From Streptomonospora alba (GTDB taxonomy: Bacteria; Actinomycetota; Actinomycetes; Streptosporangiales; Streptosporangiaceae), in contig NZ_JROO01000030.1 of NCBI RefSeq assembly GCF_000826685.1, positions 1 to 64,000 of the forward strand: DNA of 64,000 nucleotides, written 5' to 3'. The translations under genes were made by a program, and so were the position numbers. The notes under the pieces were generated by a model. It searched no databases, was not told the DNA's origin, and saw only the letters and a program-made list of their open reading frames with translations. Shown here one piece after another: positions 18,898 through 28,233 of the stretch (position 1 is its first letter; the number at the start of each line of letters is the position of its first letter).

Positions 18898-19794
18898 ATG
18901 ATGCATACACTGCGGATCCGGTCGAACCCGCCGCTGAACGCCGGGACATCCAGGCCGCTGGCGCGGACCACCCGACGTCCGCTCGCCACCGGTTCCCGGA
19001 CCTCCAACGACGGCGCCGCATCAAGACGGCGGCCGGACGAGTCCCAGGTCTCCTGGCCGAGCGTGAGCGAGATCGCGTGGGGGCTGGCCTCCGATAAGAC
19101 GGCGATCGTGCTGGCTGTGGCACTGATCATAATGACCGTTCTCTCAGCCGGCCCGCTCCACCCTATCGACAATCTGATCAACAACGCACCTCGGCCGTTC
19201 TGGCAGGAGGCGCGTATGGCGCTCATCCTCGGGCCCGACACCGTCGCCTCGCGTTTCGTCGCCCTGCCGGTGCTGGGCGTGACGTGTGTGCAGCTGGCCT
19301 ACTGGAACCGCTCCTGGCGGCCGATCATTCTCGGCGCCGTCGGCCCCTTCGGCATGGTCTGCCTGGTGGCGTCGATGAAGCTGCTGTTCACCCGCAGCCA
19401 CCCGCGCACCGGTGACCCCGCGTTCTTCAGCGACGCCGGGGTCTCCTTCCCCTCCGGGCACGGCGCCAACGCCATCCTGATCTACGGCCTGGTGCTGTTC
19501 TTGATCATCCGCTACCGGGCGGCGCGGCCGCACATCGTGCGCCGCCTGGCGTACTGCATCGTGGGCATCGCGGTGCTGCAGGCGATGGTGTCGGTGTACC
19601 TGCACTTCCACTGGTTCACCGACCTGATGGCCGGGATGATCGCCGGCGGCCTCGCGCTGGTGCTGACCATCCGGCTGGATCGGATGATCCCCGAAGGGCG
19701 GACCGTCTACTGGTGGCCCTGGTACGGCCGCAATCTGTGGAAGAGCGAGGACCGCAACGGCGAGGACGCCGAGGTGTGGGCCGAGCGCGGCTGA
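18898..19794 (+). CDS. PAP2-superfamily membrane phosphatase
   Basis: Integral membrane lipid phosphatase of 298 aa. A basic 60-residue N-terminal tail precedes about six helices. The three PAP2 signature blocks are visible: KLLFTRSHPRTGDP, the PSGHG motif, and VYLHFHWFTDLMAG. Typical substrates are phosphatidic acid, phosphatidylglycerol phosphate or undecaprenyl pyrophosphate. The start is uncertain: two ATGs in tandem at 18898 and 18901, no strong ribosome site, and the conserved part begins only around residue 55. Confidence 0.85.
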   Translation: MMHTLRIRSNPPLNAGTSRPLARTTRRPLATGSRTSNDGAASRRRPDESQVSWPSVSEIAWGLASDKTAIVLAVALIIMTVLSAGPLHPIDNLINNAPRPFWQEARMALILGPDTVASRFVALPVLGVTCVQLAYWNRSWRPIILGAVGPFGMVCLVASMKLLFTRSHPRTGDPAFFSDAGVSFPSGHGANAILIYGLVLFLIIRYRAARPHIVRRLAYCIVGIAVLQAMVSVYLHFHWFTDLMAGMIAGGLALVLTIRLDRMIPEGRTVYWWPWYGRNLWKSEDRNGEDAEVWAERG

Positions 19795-19873
19795 TTCCCG
19801 CGGCGCGGCAGCCCGGCGGCCTTCCCGCGGACGGCGCGGAACGGCCGCCCGGCCGGGCCGGCCCCCCCGGAGG

Positions 19874-20842
19874 TCAGCCGGCAGGAGCGATCCGGCTCAG
19901 GCGCCGACTGAGCTCCTTGGCGTAGAAGTCGAAGAAGCCGTCGGGATCGGGGCCGGCGTTGACCAGCGTCAGGCGGTCGAAGCCGGCGTCGGTGAACTGC
20001 TGCACGGCGGCGATGTGGCGCTCGGGATCGGGGCCGTAGCCGAAGGACGAGGCCATGTCCTCCTCGCGCACATGCGCGGTCGCCGCCTCGAAGTTGGTCA
20101 CGTTGGGCAGTTCGGCCTGCACCTTCCAGCCGGTGGCGGCGAAGCGGAACATGCGGTGGGCGGATTTCAGGGCCGTATCCTCGTCGGGCGCCCAGGACAG
20201 CGGAACCTCGGCGTAGCGCGGTCCGCTGCCGCCCGCCTGGCGGTAGGTGCGCACCAGCTCCGGCAGGGGTTCGGTGGCGAAGATCGCGTCGCCCAGTTCG
20301 GCGGCGAGTTTGGCCGCCGACGTCCCGCCGCCGGCCACAGCGATCAGCGGCGGAGTCTCGGGCAGGTCGAAGACCTGCGCGTCCACAAGCCTCAGGTGCT
20401 TGCCTTCGTAGGAGTGGTAGCCGCCCCGCCACAGCAGCCGGATCATCTCCAGCGACTCCCGCAGCATTTCGTGGCGTTCGGTGACCGAAGGCCACGGCTT
20501 GCCGACCACGTGCTCGTTGAGTTGCTCTCCGGCGCCCACGCCCAGCACGAAGCGCCCGTCGGACAGCAGCGCCGTGGTGGCCGCGGCCTGGGCGATGAGA
20601 GCGGGATGGTAGCGAATGAACGGGCAGGTCACCCCGGTGGCCAGGCCGATGCGCCGGGTGCGTGCGGCGATGGCTCCCAGGATCGACCAGACGAAGCCGG
20701 AGTGGCCCTGGTCCTTCAGCCACGGGTGGTAGTGGTCGCTGATCTCCACGAAGTCGAATCCCGCCGCCTCGGCGCGTTCCGCCTGGCGCACCATCTCCTG
20801 GGGCGAGTAGCCCTCGGCGAAGAGCTTGTAGCCGATCTGCAT
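19874..20842 (-). CDS. F420-dependent LLM-class oxidoreductase (Fgd-like)
   Basis: Luciferase-like monooxygenase-fold enzyme using coenzyme F420, 322 aa. The block ISDHYHPW (about residue 35) matches the active-site region of F420-dependent glucose-6-phosphate dehydrogenase and its paralogues, including the catalytic histidine. GVGAGEQLNEHVVG and the late FGYGPDPE also fit the family. ATG 20842 follows GGAGGA. The substrate is unclear: Fgd proper or a TIGR03557-type relative. Confidence 0.87.
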   Translation of the reverse strand: MQIGYKLFAEGYSPQEMVRQAERAEAAGFDFVEISDHYHPWLKDQGHSGFVWSILGAIAARTRRIGLATGVTCPFIRYHPALIAQAAATTALLSDGRFVLGVGAGEQLNEHVVGKPWPSVTERHEMLRESLEMIRLLWRGGYHSYEGKHLRLVDAQVFDLPETPPLIAVAGGGTSAAKLAAELGDAIFATEPLPELVRTYRQAGGSGPRYAEVPLSWAPDEDTALKSAHRMFRFAATGWKVQAELPNVTNFEAATAHVREEDMASSFGYGPDPERHIAAVQQFTDAGFDRLTLVNAGPDPDGFFDFYAKELSRRLSRIAPAG

Positions 20843-20957
20843 GATTCCTCCACCGACTGACACGGATGTCCGGCGCTCCGCTACCCGCGGTGTTCACCGG
20901 GCATGCGCCCCGGGGAGGCGAGCCGGAGCGGCGAGGGACCGGTCGGCGCGTCCGGCC

Positions 20958-21563
20958 TCAGGTGCCGTCGCGCACGTCGGCGAGGCGCTCGGCGGAGTAG
21001 GTGATCTGCTCGAAGCGGGCGGTGGCGCCCTCGCCGGTGGGGCTCTGGGCGCAGAAGCCGACCTCCGCCGTCTCACGCAGCGCGAAGTAGCGGATCAGCT
21101 CCCAGGGACTCTCGCCCACCCGCGCATGGAAGGCGTATGCCGAGCCGAGCCGGCTGACGCGCAGCCGCACGTCCTCGGTCCGGGGGTCCGCCGCGAAGGA
21201 GTTGCAGTCGTCGCTGACCCCGCGGTTGACCACCGAGACGATGGTGGGCCTGCCCTGCGGGGAGGACTCCAGGCACAGCTTCGCCCAGGCGTCGGGGGAG
21301 GCGTAGACCAGCAGCACGGCGGCGTCGAAGGCGGCGGACAGGCCGACACTCACGAGCGCGCTGACGCGGAAGTCCCCCTCCAGGCCGCCCACGAGCGCGG
21401 GAGCGCTGTCGCGGCGCGCACCGTCGGCGGGGTCGACGAACAGGTCGGTCCCTCCGCGCGCGCCCAGAACCAGCCTGTCGTAGCCCTCGACCTCGCACGG
21501 GTCGGGCGCGTTGAGTCGGCGCAGCGGGACCGGGAAGGCGGGGATCGACACGGAATCGGACAT
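20958..21563 (-). CDS. DUF1349 domain protein
   Basis: Cytoplasmic protein of 201 aa without signal peptide. The sequence (GGTDLFVDP, LVYASPDAWAKLCLE, SPQGRPTIVSVVN) fits the DUF1349 family, which has a concanavalin-like jelly-roll fold; the role is unknown, though some members are called regulators of enolase-like genes. ATG 21563 follows GGAG. It lies 115 bp beyond the LLM oxidoreductase start on the same strand. Confidence 0.8.
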   Translation of the reverse strand: MSDSVSIPAFPVPLRRLNAPDPCEVEGYDRLVLGARGGTDLFVDPADGARRDSAPALVGGLEGDFRVSALVSVGLSAAFDAAVLLVYASPDAWAKLCLESSPQGRPTIVSVVNRGVSDDCNSFAADPRTEDVRLRVSRLGSAYAFHARVGESPWELIRYFALRETAEVGFCAQSPTGEGATARFEQITYSAERLADVRDGT

Positions 21564-21946
21564 CAGGACTCCAAGGGGACACGGGCCGCGGATGCATCAC
21601 GCGGCGGCCGGAAGGGCGGGGCGGGCCGCTTCGCGTCGGCGAATTCGCGGGAACTTCGAGGAACGTACTGCCCGCCCGTCAAATGCGGCAAGGGACCATA
21701 GACAGTTGTGCACAGCGGTCCCGACAATTTACGGGAGCGGTCCCGAGCTTTCCGAGGGTGTTCCCGGATGCGTGCGTTTCCCCAGTACAGCGGGCATTTC
21801 GGTGACCGTTCCGCCGCGGTCGCCCGTCTGCGGACCACTCGGCGAATCGCCGAGGGATTCGGTCGGCGCCTATGCTGATGCGCGGGTTCGCCGGTTTCGG
21901 CGGGCGGGATTCAGCGGCCGGTGGCCGACGAAGAAGGGGAGTTCAG

Positions 21947-22654
21947 GTGGAACCCATTCCCAGCGGCGGGGAATCGGCGCAGGCGGACGGCTCCGTCGGC
22001 GGTCCCATGCGCGAGAGGCTGCGGACGATCCCGGTGTTCGCCGGCGAGATCCCCTCCTTCGACCCCGCTTCGGCGCCCGAGGACCCGGTCGAGCTGTTCG
22101 CGCAGTGGCTCGACCATGCTGTGGAGAACGGGGTCCCCGAGCCGCACGTGATGAACCTGGCGACCTCCGACGGGGCCAACCGGGTCGCCTCGCGCTTCCT
22201 CATCCTCAAGGACATCGGCCCGCGGGGCTGGTCGTTCGCCACCAGTGCGGCCAGTCCCAAGGGGCGCGACCTCCAGGCGAACGCCCATGCCGCCCTGGCG
22301 TGCTACTGGCCGGGTGTGGGCCGCCAGATCCGCGTCAGCGGCGTCGCGGCGCCGGAGAGCCCGCGCACCAGCGCCGCCGACTTCCTGGCCCGCTCCGCCG
22401 AAGCGCGCGCCGAGGCGCTGGTGGGCGGGCAGAGCGCTCCTATGGGGTCGGTCGACCAGCACGAGGGCGAGCTGGCCGAGGCCCGCGAGCGCATCGCCGC
22501 CGACCCCTCGCTCGTGGCGCCCGAGTGGACGCTCTATACGCTGTGCCCCGACTACGTGGAGTTCTGGCAGGGCGCCAAGGACCGCAACCACGTCCGGCTC
22601 CGCTACGCGGTGACCTCCGCCGGCACCTGGGAGCGCACGCTGCTGCGCCCGTGA
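21947..22654 (+). CDS. Pyridoxamine 5'-phosphate oxidase family protein
   Basis: FMN-dependent split-barrel enzyme, 235 aa. RFLILKDIGPRGWSFATS is the FMN-binding part, and the C-terminal EFWQGAKDRNHVRLRY is the characteristic PdxH dimerisation/substrate block, so it may oxidise pyridoxamine phosphate or a phenazine-like substrate (PhzG). GTG 21947 was chosen because GAAGGGGAG lies just upstream; upstream residues in the longer frame are unrelated. The first 25 residues are a disordered Gly/Ser/Ala tail. Confidence 0.85.
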   Translation: MEPIPSGGESAQADGSVGGPMRERLRTIPVFAGEIPSFDPASAPEDPVELFAQWLDHAVENGVPEPHVMNLATSDGANRVASRFLILKDIGPRGWSFATSAASPKGRDLQANAHAALACYWPGVGRQIRVSGVAAPESPRTSAADFLARSAEARAEALVGGQSAPMGSVDQHEGELAEARERIAADPSLVAPEWTLYTLCPDYVEFWQGAKDRNHVRLRYAVTSAGTWERTLLRP

Positions 22655-22836
22655 CGCCGCCGTCCGGTGAGCGGGGGCGGTGCTCCCGTGGTTCCGGCGT
22701 GGCACCCACCGCTTCGTCCCGCGGCGTGTTCGGCTGGAGGAGGACGAGCAGGTCGGCCGCTCGATCCCGGGGCACCGGTCGCACCCGACCGGCTCGGGCA
22801 GGCGGGAGGGCGGCTCCCACGCCAGGGAGGCAGCAC

Positions 22837-23154
22837 GTGCCGATGACCGACACCCTGTTCGACGATTTCATCCACGTCCGGCCGCGCCTGGCGATCCTGG
22901 TCCGGCTGGCGCGTTCGGGCTGGGTGGAGTTCATCCAGGTACGCCAGAGCGTCGGATGCAGCGACTCGGCGCTGTCCAAGCAGGTCAGTGCGCTGCAGGC
23001 GGCCGGCTATACCGAGGTGTGCAAAATGACCGAGCGCCATCGGCGCCGCACCTGGATCCGGTTGACCGAGGAGGGCAGCGCCGCGCTGATGCGCCATCTG
23101 GACGCTCTGGAGCGCCTCGCCGCCCAGGTCCGCGGTCCGACGCCGCCCCGCTGA
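22837..23154 (+). CDS. Small winged-helix (MarR/ArsR-like, HTH_34) regulator
   Basis: DNA-binding protein of 105 aa composed almost only of one winged helix: a helix-turn-helix around GCSDSALSKQVSALQAAGY and a wing with RRRTWIRLTEEG. It fits single-domain regulators of the PF13601 type. GTG 22837 follows GGGAGG at 6-bp spacing; ATG 22843 is the alternative. Target and effector are unknown. Confidence 0.83.
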   Translation: MPMTDTLFDDFIHVRPRLAILVRLARSGWVEFIQVRQSVGCSDSALSKQVSALQAAGYTEVCKMTERHRRRTWIRLTEEGSAALMRHLDALERLAAQVRGPTPPR

Positions 23155-23556
23155 ACCGGAGTGGCGCGCAGCGACTTCCCGGGTCGTTCGATGAGGTCGC
23201 GATTGGGTTCGCCTCTATTGCGATTACCAATCCGAAACTATCGAAATGCAGTCGGGGTGACGGCCCGTGCAGGAGCCGTCTCGATGGGATGTGCTTGCGC
23301 GTTCACAAGTAAGGGTCCGGACTTTCGTGCTGTTTCGGTTAGACCTTATTGGGGTGCGACGGGCCGATAGTTTCGAATTTTCAACCGAGACCAAATGAGT
23401 TTCCTGGTGTGCGACTCGCGTTCGTCAGGGCGTCAGATTGGTCCGCAACCTCTTCTTTTCGAGCCGTCAGAACCGGTGTTACGTTCATCACGCTCATGAG
23501 CGGGAGCGCTCCCACCTTCAGTTTCCATCGGACTCGCGCACCTGGAGGTGCCTGAC
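23155..23556 (+). other. AT-richer regulatory region upstream of the xylanase gene
   Basis: About 400 bp without a supported gene, visibly less GC-rich than the flanks. It contains an 11-bp sequence CGAAACTATCG at 23233-23243 repeated in inverted orientation at 23365-23375, and the CelR-type box at 23501-23514. Confidence 0.6.
23501..23514 (+). promoter_or_regulatory. CelR/CebR-type operator of the xylanase gene
   Basis: CGGGAGCGCTCCCA differs at one base from the established 14-bp palindrome TGGGAGCGCTCCCA recognised by the LacI-family cellobiose regulators CelR (Thermobifida) and CebR (Streptomyces). It lies about 40 bp before the GH10 start codon. Confidence 0.85.
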
Positions 23557-25017
23557 GTGAGACTCGTAAGACACGGGGGTCACGAGACCCCGCGCCGTAC
23601 CCGAGCGGGCAGTGCCCGGCGGGTCGCCGGCGCGGCGCTCGCGACGTTCCTGGGCGCGGCGGTCCTGGCGCCGGCGGGACCGGCGGCTGCCGACTCCCCG
23701 CTCCGTGACCACGCCGCCCAGCAAGGCTTCGAGATCGGCGCCGCGCTCGGCGTCGACCATCTGCAGAACGACAGTCAGTTCGCCGACCTGGCGGCCACCG
23801 AGTTCAACGCCGCCACGGCCGAGAACTCGATGAAGTGGGAGTCCACCGAGCCCTCCCGCGGCCAGTTCGACTTCTCCGGCGCCGACGCCTTCATGGACTT
23901 CGCCCAGCAGAACAACCAGAAGGTGCGCGGGCACACGCTGGTGTGGCACAGCCAGCTCCCGTCCTGGGTGGAGAACGGCAACTTCAGCCAGAGCGAGCTG
24001 CGCTCGGTGATGGAGGACCACATCGACGAGGTGGCCGGCCGCTACGCCGGCGAGGTCGCCTACTGGGATGTCGCCAACGAGATCTTCGAGGGCGACGGCT
24101 CCTGGCGGAACTCGGTCTTCTACGACACGCTCGGCCCGGACTTCGTGGCCGACGCACTGCGCATGACCGCCGAGGCCGACCCCAACGCGGAGCTGTGGCT
24201 GAACGACTACAGCATCGACGGGATCAACGCCAAGAGCGACGCCTACTACAACCTGATCCAGGATCTGCAGGCCCAGGGTGTCCCGATCGACGGCATCGGC
24301 CTCCAGGCGCACCTGATCAACGGCCAGGTGCCCGGCGACCTGCAGCAGAACATCCAGCGCTTCGCCGACCTCGGCATCAAGGTGGCCATCACCGAACTGG
24401 ATGTCCGCATCGACATGCCGGCCAGCCAGAGCGAACTGCAGCAGCAGGCGCAGGACTACCGCGCGGTGATGGACGCCTGCCTGGCCGTGAACGGCTGCGT
24501 CGGCGTGACCGTGTGGGGAATCGTCGACAAGTACTCCTGGGTGCCCGACACCTTCGAGGGCGAGGGCGCCCCGCTGCTGTTCAACGACGACTATCAGCCA
24601 AAGCCCGCCTATGACGCCGTCCACGAGGCGCTGGGCGGAAGCAGCGACGATGATGACGACGACGACAACGGAGGAGGCGAGGATCCACCGCCCACGGGAC
24701 CGTGTGAGGTCTCCTACTCCGTCGCCAACGAGTGGAACTCCGGATTCACCGGCCAGGTCACCGTCACCAACGGCGGAAGCTCCGCGCTGAACGGCTGGGA
24801 CCTGCAGTTCGACTTCTCCGGCGGCCAGCAGATCACCAACGGCTGGAACGCCGACTGGTCCCAGTCGGGCTCCACCGTGACGGCCTCCAACACGGAGTGG
24901 AACGGCAGCGTGCCGGCCGGCGGCTCGGTGGACATCGGCTTCAACGCCTCCCACAGCGGCAGCAACCCCGAACCCGGCTCCTTCGCCCTCAACGGGGAAT
25001 CCTGCTCGGTCTCCTAG
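23557..25017 (+). CDS. Secreted GH10 endo-beta-1,4-xylanase with CBM2
   Basis: Cleaves xylan outside the cell. In the 486-aa precursor, residues 1 to about 46 form a signal peptide with an arginine-rich n-region, a long hydrophobic core and a cut near PAAA-D. The GH10 domain follows (about 50-365), with acid/base Glu175 in WDVANE and nucleophile Glu280 in ITELDV. A short linker contains a run of aspartates. The last 95 residues form a family 2 carbohydrate-binding module with paired terminal cysteines. GTG 23557 follows GGAGGT at 7 bp. The CelR-type box upstream implies induction by cellobiose. Confidence 0.95.
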   Translation: MRLVRHGGHETPRRTRAGSARRVAGAALATFLGAAVLAPAGPAAADSPLRDHAAQQGFEIGAALGVDHLQNDSQFADLAATEFNAATAENSMKWESTEPSRGQFDFSGADAFMDFAQQNNQKVRGHTLVWHSQLPSWVENGNFSQSELRSVMEDHIDEVAGRYAGEVAYWDVANEIFEGDGSWRNSVFYDTLGPDFVADALRMTAEADPNAELWLNDYSIDGINAKSDAYYNLIQDLQAQGVPIDGIGLQAHLINGQVPGDLQQNIQRFADLGIKVAITELDVRIDMPASQSELQQQAQDYRAVMDACLAVNGCVGVTVWGIVDKYSWVPDTFEGEGAPLLFNDDYQPKPAYDAVHEALGGSSDDDDDDDNGGGEDPPPTGPCEVSYSVANEWNSGFTGQVTVTNGGSSALNGWDLQFDFSGGQQITNGWNADWSQSGSTVTASNTEWNGSVPAGGSVDIGFNASHSGSNPEPGSFALNGESCSVS

Positions 25018-25128
25018 CCTCGACCCCTTCCAGGCCACACGGGCACCGGTGGTGACCGGCGCCCGGGCCGGGCACGGAGACCGCCGGGCCGGCCGGTCCG
25101 CATCCCCCATTCCGGCCGTCCCGGCCCC

Positions 25129-25155
25129 GGCCCCCGCCGCCCCGCGGCGGGGGCC
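25129..25155 (+). terminator. Terminator between xylanase and AEC transporter genes
   Basis: A perfect 11-bp stem GGCCCCCGCCG with a 5-nt loop lies 110 bp after the xylanase stop and 67 bp before the convergent gene end. Confidence 0.6.
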
Positions 25156-25221
25156 GACTCGCGTCCGCCGCGTCGCCGCGGTCAGGGAGTCGGGCGAGCA
25201 CGTCGCCGCCGGACCTGCCGG

Positions 25222-26148
25222 TCAGCCCAGCAGGAAGGCGATCGCCACCAGCACCGGCAGGGTCACCAACGTGGTCAGCAGCACCGTCTCGCGCGTCATC
25301 TCCGTCGCCGCGCGGTACTGCACGGCGTAGGTGAACATGTTCTGCGCGGTCGGGAGCGCGGCGATCACCACGACAGTGAACAGGTCGGCGCCGTCCAGAC
25401 CGAACCAGTAGGCGCCCATCGCCCACGCTGCCGCGGGGTGGACCAGGCACTTCAACAGCACAGCCAGCGCCACGGCGCCCCGCTGCGGGCCGCGCCCGGG
25501 CATCGGGCTGCCGTGCAGCGAGATCCCGAACGCCAGCAGTACCGAGGGCACCGACATCGAGCCCACCAGCTCGAACGGCTGCATGAGGGCCTCGGGCACC
25601 GTCCAGCCGCTCGCGGCGACCGCGACGCCCGCCAGGCACCCGATCACCACGGGGTTGCGCAGCGGCGCGGCCAGGATGCCCAGCGGTCGGGCCCGGGTAC
25701 CCGGCGCGCGTCCCCGCAGGTCGAGCACTGTCACCCCGATCGGCCCGAGCACCACCAGCTGGAACAGCAGCACGGGCGCGATCAGCGAGGCGTCGCCCAG
25801 CACGTAGGCCGAGATCGGGATCCCCAGGTTGCCGGAGTTGACGTAGGTCGCACACAGCGCGCCCATCGTGGTCGTGCCCGCGTCCCAGCGCCGCAGTGCC
25901 GCCACGGTGACGAACACCGCGGCGACGGCCGCCATGCTCAGCGCGCTCACCAGCAGCGGGGCGTTCACCAGCACCGACAGGTCGGCGTCGGACAGGATCT
26001 CGAACAGCAGAGCGGGGGTGGCGACGTAGAAGGCGAGGCTGGTCAGGACGTGGCGGCCGTTGTCGCCGAGCACGTCCAACCTGCCGAGGATGTAGCCGAG
26101 GGCGACGATGCTGGCGATGACGCCGAACCCGATCACGACCCCGGTCAC
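25222..26148 (-). CDS. AEC (auxin efflux carrier) family transporter
   Basis: Inner-membrane permease of 308 aa with ten hydrophobic segments, as in the AEC/MleP family, which exports or imports organic acids such as malate. The motifs NSGNLGIPISAYVLG and TAQNMFTYAVQY are typical of the two halves. GTG 26148 follows GGGAGGAA. The substrate is not predictable. Confidence 0.87.
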   Translation of the reverse strand: MTGVVIGFGVIASIVALGYILGRLDVLGDNGRHVLTSLAFYVATPALLFEILSDADLSVLVNAPLLVSALSMAAVAAVFVTVAALRRWDAGTTTMGALCATYVNSGNLGIPISAYVLGDASLIAPVLLFQLVVLGPIGVTVLDLRGRAPGTRARPLGILAAPLRNPVVIGCLAGVAVAASGWTVPEALMQPFELVGSMSVPSVLLAFGISLHGSPMPGRGPQRGAVALAVLLKCLVHPAAAWAMGAYWFGLDGADLFTVVVIAALPTAQNMFTYAVQYRAATEMTRETVLLTTLVTLPVLVAIAFLLG

Positions 26149-26417
26149 GGCGTTCCTCCCGGTTGCCCCTCGCCTGGCGCCCGAGTGCTCCGACCGCCCT
26201 CAGGCCGCGAGGAACCCTAGCCTCGCCCCCCGCGCGGCGCCACGGCGTGGCTCACACCCGCCGTCGTGATCGCCGCGGCCGCCCGCCGTGCCCGCGCACA
26301 GCGAGCGTCGGCCGACCGGTCCGCGTTCGGCGCCCGAGGAGTCGGCATGTTCGCGGGGTCTTCGGGCAGCGGGCCGGTTGGGCACAAGGACGCCGTTTCG
26401 ACGGGAGGAGAGACATC

Positions 26418-26651
26418 ATGGCGGAGAGCACGCCGAACGCACCGATGAAGGACAAGAACTACAACCTGGTGTGGGCCGTGCAGCAGTCTCTGGAGAACGT
26501 CTTCCGGCTGCAGACCTACATCGAGGACGCTGAGCGCGACGGCGACGAGGAGGTCGCCGCCTGGCTGCGCCGCATCCAGGAGAACAACCAGAAGGCCGGC
26601 GACCAGGGCAAGCGCATGCTCCTCCAGCGCCTTCAGGCCGAAGGAAGCTGA
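26418..26651 (+). CDS. Small helical protein of unknown function
   Basis: Soluble 77-aa protein, mostly charged helix (SLENVFRLQTYIEDAERDGD, then AAWLRRIQENNQKAGDQ). No function recognised; similar small actinobacterial proteins exist. ATG 26418 is preceded by a strong GGGAGGAG site, the codons are GC3-rich and a good terminator follows, so I regard the gene as real. Confidence 0.78.
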   Translation: MAESTPNAPMKDKNYNLVWAVQQSLENVFRLQTYIEDAERDGDEEVAAWLRRIQENNQKAGDQGKRMLLQRLQAEGS

Positions 26652-26695
26652 GCCCGGCGCTCGCCGCGGAAAGCGTGAACGAGGTCTCGTGTCCG

Positions 26696-26733
26696 GCCGC
26701 CGTCCGCGCCTGCACTGCAGCGGACGGCGGCCG
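26696..26733 (+). terminator. Terminator after the 77-aa gene
   Basis: A 13-bp perfect stem GGCCGCCGTCCGC with a 12-nt loop lies 45 bp after the stop codon. The remaining 270 bp up to the next gene hold nothing I can identify. Confidence 0.65.
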
Positions 26734-27002
26734 CTTCATGTGCCTCGCATGCTGTGGGGGACGAACCCGGAAACCCGGCACGGAGTCCACCGGAGCGAAT
26801 CCGCTTCATCCGACGCGGTGGTGCCCTGCTCCGAGCCCGATCGCCGACCCGAGGACGACGCTGCGCGGCGCTCGGAACTCGACACATACGGGCCGCGGGG
26901 GCGGTTAGTCGAGGGACGAGTCCGATGCCGCCACGGAGCGGGACGGGGACTGCCGCGCGGAACAGGCCGCGAGGCGGGGGCGCAGCGGAAGGGGAGTCGC
27001 GC

Positions 27003-28223
27003 ATGGCAGCTGACGGGCCCGAACGGACCGGCGCGAAGACGGCGGCCACCGTCGGCGTCGTGGCCGATCCTGTGGCCGCCCCCGCCCAGGTGGCCGGGCA
27101 TGTGGCGCGCACGCTTCCGGATTTGCTGTCCGAGCAGGTCGATCCGGACCGCGACTGGCAGGTCGACGTGCGGCGCGAGCAGCTGCCGCCCAGCGACGAG
27201 TCCCACACCGCGATGATGGAGGTGGCCTCTGAGCGGATACAGGAGCACGGTTGGGACATCGCCGTGTGCATCACCGACGTGGTACTGCGTTCGGAAGGCC
27301 ATCCGATCGTGGCCGACGCGAGCCACGACCGCTGCGTCATCGTGGTCTCGCTCCCGGCCCTCGGCGGCATGTCGCTGCGCCGCAACGTGCGCGGTGTGAT
27401 CGCCCAGCTCATCGCCGACATGATCAACGCGGACACCCGCGTCAAGCTCCACCGGCGGTATCCGCCCAAGGAGCACCGGCTGTCCGCGCTGTCGCGCCGG
27501 TTCAGCCGCGTCGTACCCGAGCAGCCCGGCATCGATACGCGCATCCTGGCCTCCCGGGGCGATGCGCGGCTGCTGGTGGGCATGGTGCGTACCAACCGCC
27601 CCTGGCAGTTGGTGTTCGGCCTGACGGGGCCGCTGGTCGGCGCCTTCGCCTTCAGCGCGTTCTACACGATCAACGCCACGGTGTGGGAACTGGCGACCGC
27701 CATGGGCCTGCCGCGGCTGATCGCCGCCGCGGTCGGGTCCGTGGTGGTCATGGTCGCGTGGCTGATCATCTACCACAGATTGTGGGAGCCGACCCGCAAC
27801 CGCCGGTCGGGCGAACGCGAACAGGCGGTGCTGTTCAACGCCTCGACCGTGCTGACCCTGGGAATCGGGGTCGGCTGCATGTTCGTCGGACTCTACGCCG
27901 TCAACCTGGTCGCGGGCGCTGTCGTGCTCGCTCCCCAAGTCCTGTCCAACTACGTCGGAGGGTCCCTCGACCCCACCGACTACCTGATGGTGCCGCTGCT
28001 GGTGACCGCGGCGGGCACGGTCGCCGGAGCCATCGGGTCCGGGTTCGAGACCGAGGACACCGTCCGCGAAGCCGCCTTCAGCTACCGCGAACGCATCCGC
28101 CGCGACGCCTTGCGCGAGTCCTTTGAGCGCCAGGAGCGCGAAGGCACCCGGGACGGCCGGGACAGCGAGGATGTCGAGGACGGCGAGGTCGGCGAGGTCG
28201 GCGACGGCTCCGAGGACCTGTAG
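27003..28223 (+). CDS. Conserved actinobacterial membrane protein of unknown function
   Basis: Protein of 406 aa with two parts. The N-terminal soluble part (about 1-200) contains a predicted alpha/beta region with WDIAVCITDVVLRS and DRCVIVVSLPALGG; the second part has about five membrane helices (about 205-355), with an acidic charged tail rich in Glu/Asp/Gly. I do not recognise a function. ATG 27003 follows GGGGAG; the long in-frame upstream extension has poor composition. It is convergent with the DMT transporter that ends 10 bp away. Confidence 0.8.
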   Translation: MAADGPERTGAKTAATVGVVADPVAAPAQVAGHVARTLPDLLSEQVDPDRDWQVDVRREQLPPSDESHTAMMEVASERIQEHGWDIAVCITDVVLRSEGHPIVADASHDRCVIVVSLPALGGMSLRRNVRGVIAQLIADMINADTRVKLHRRYPPKEHRLSALSRRFSRVVPEQPGIDTRILASRGDARLLVGMVRTNRPWQLVFGLTGPLVGAFAFSAFYTINATVWELATAMGLPRLIAAAVGSVVVMVAWLIIYHRLWEPTRNRRSGEREQAVLFNASTVLTLGIGVGCMFVGLYAVNLVAGAVVLAPQVLSNYVGGSLDPTDYLMVPLLVTAAGTVAGAIGSGFETEDTVREAAFSYRERIRRDALRESFERQEREGTRDGRDSEDVEDGEVGEVGDGSEDL

Positions 28224-28233
28224 GCGCGGTGCG

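Noticed and set aside
26754-27002. Extended N-terminus for the 406-aa membrane protein
   Set aside because: The extension is Arg/Gly/Pro-rich, and ATG 27003 has its own GGGGAG ribosome site.
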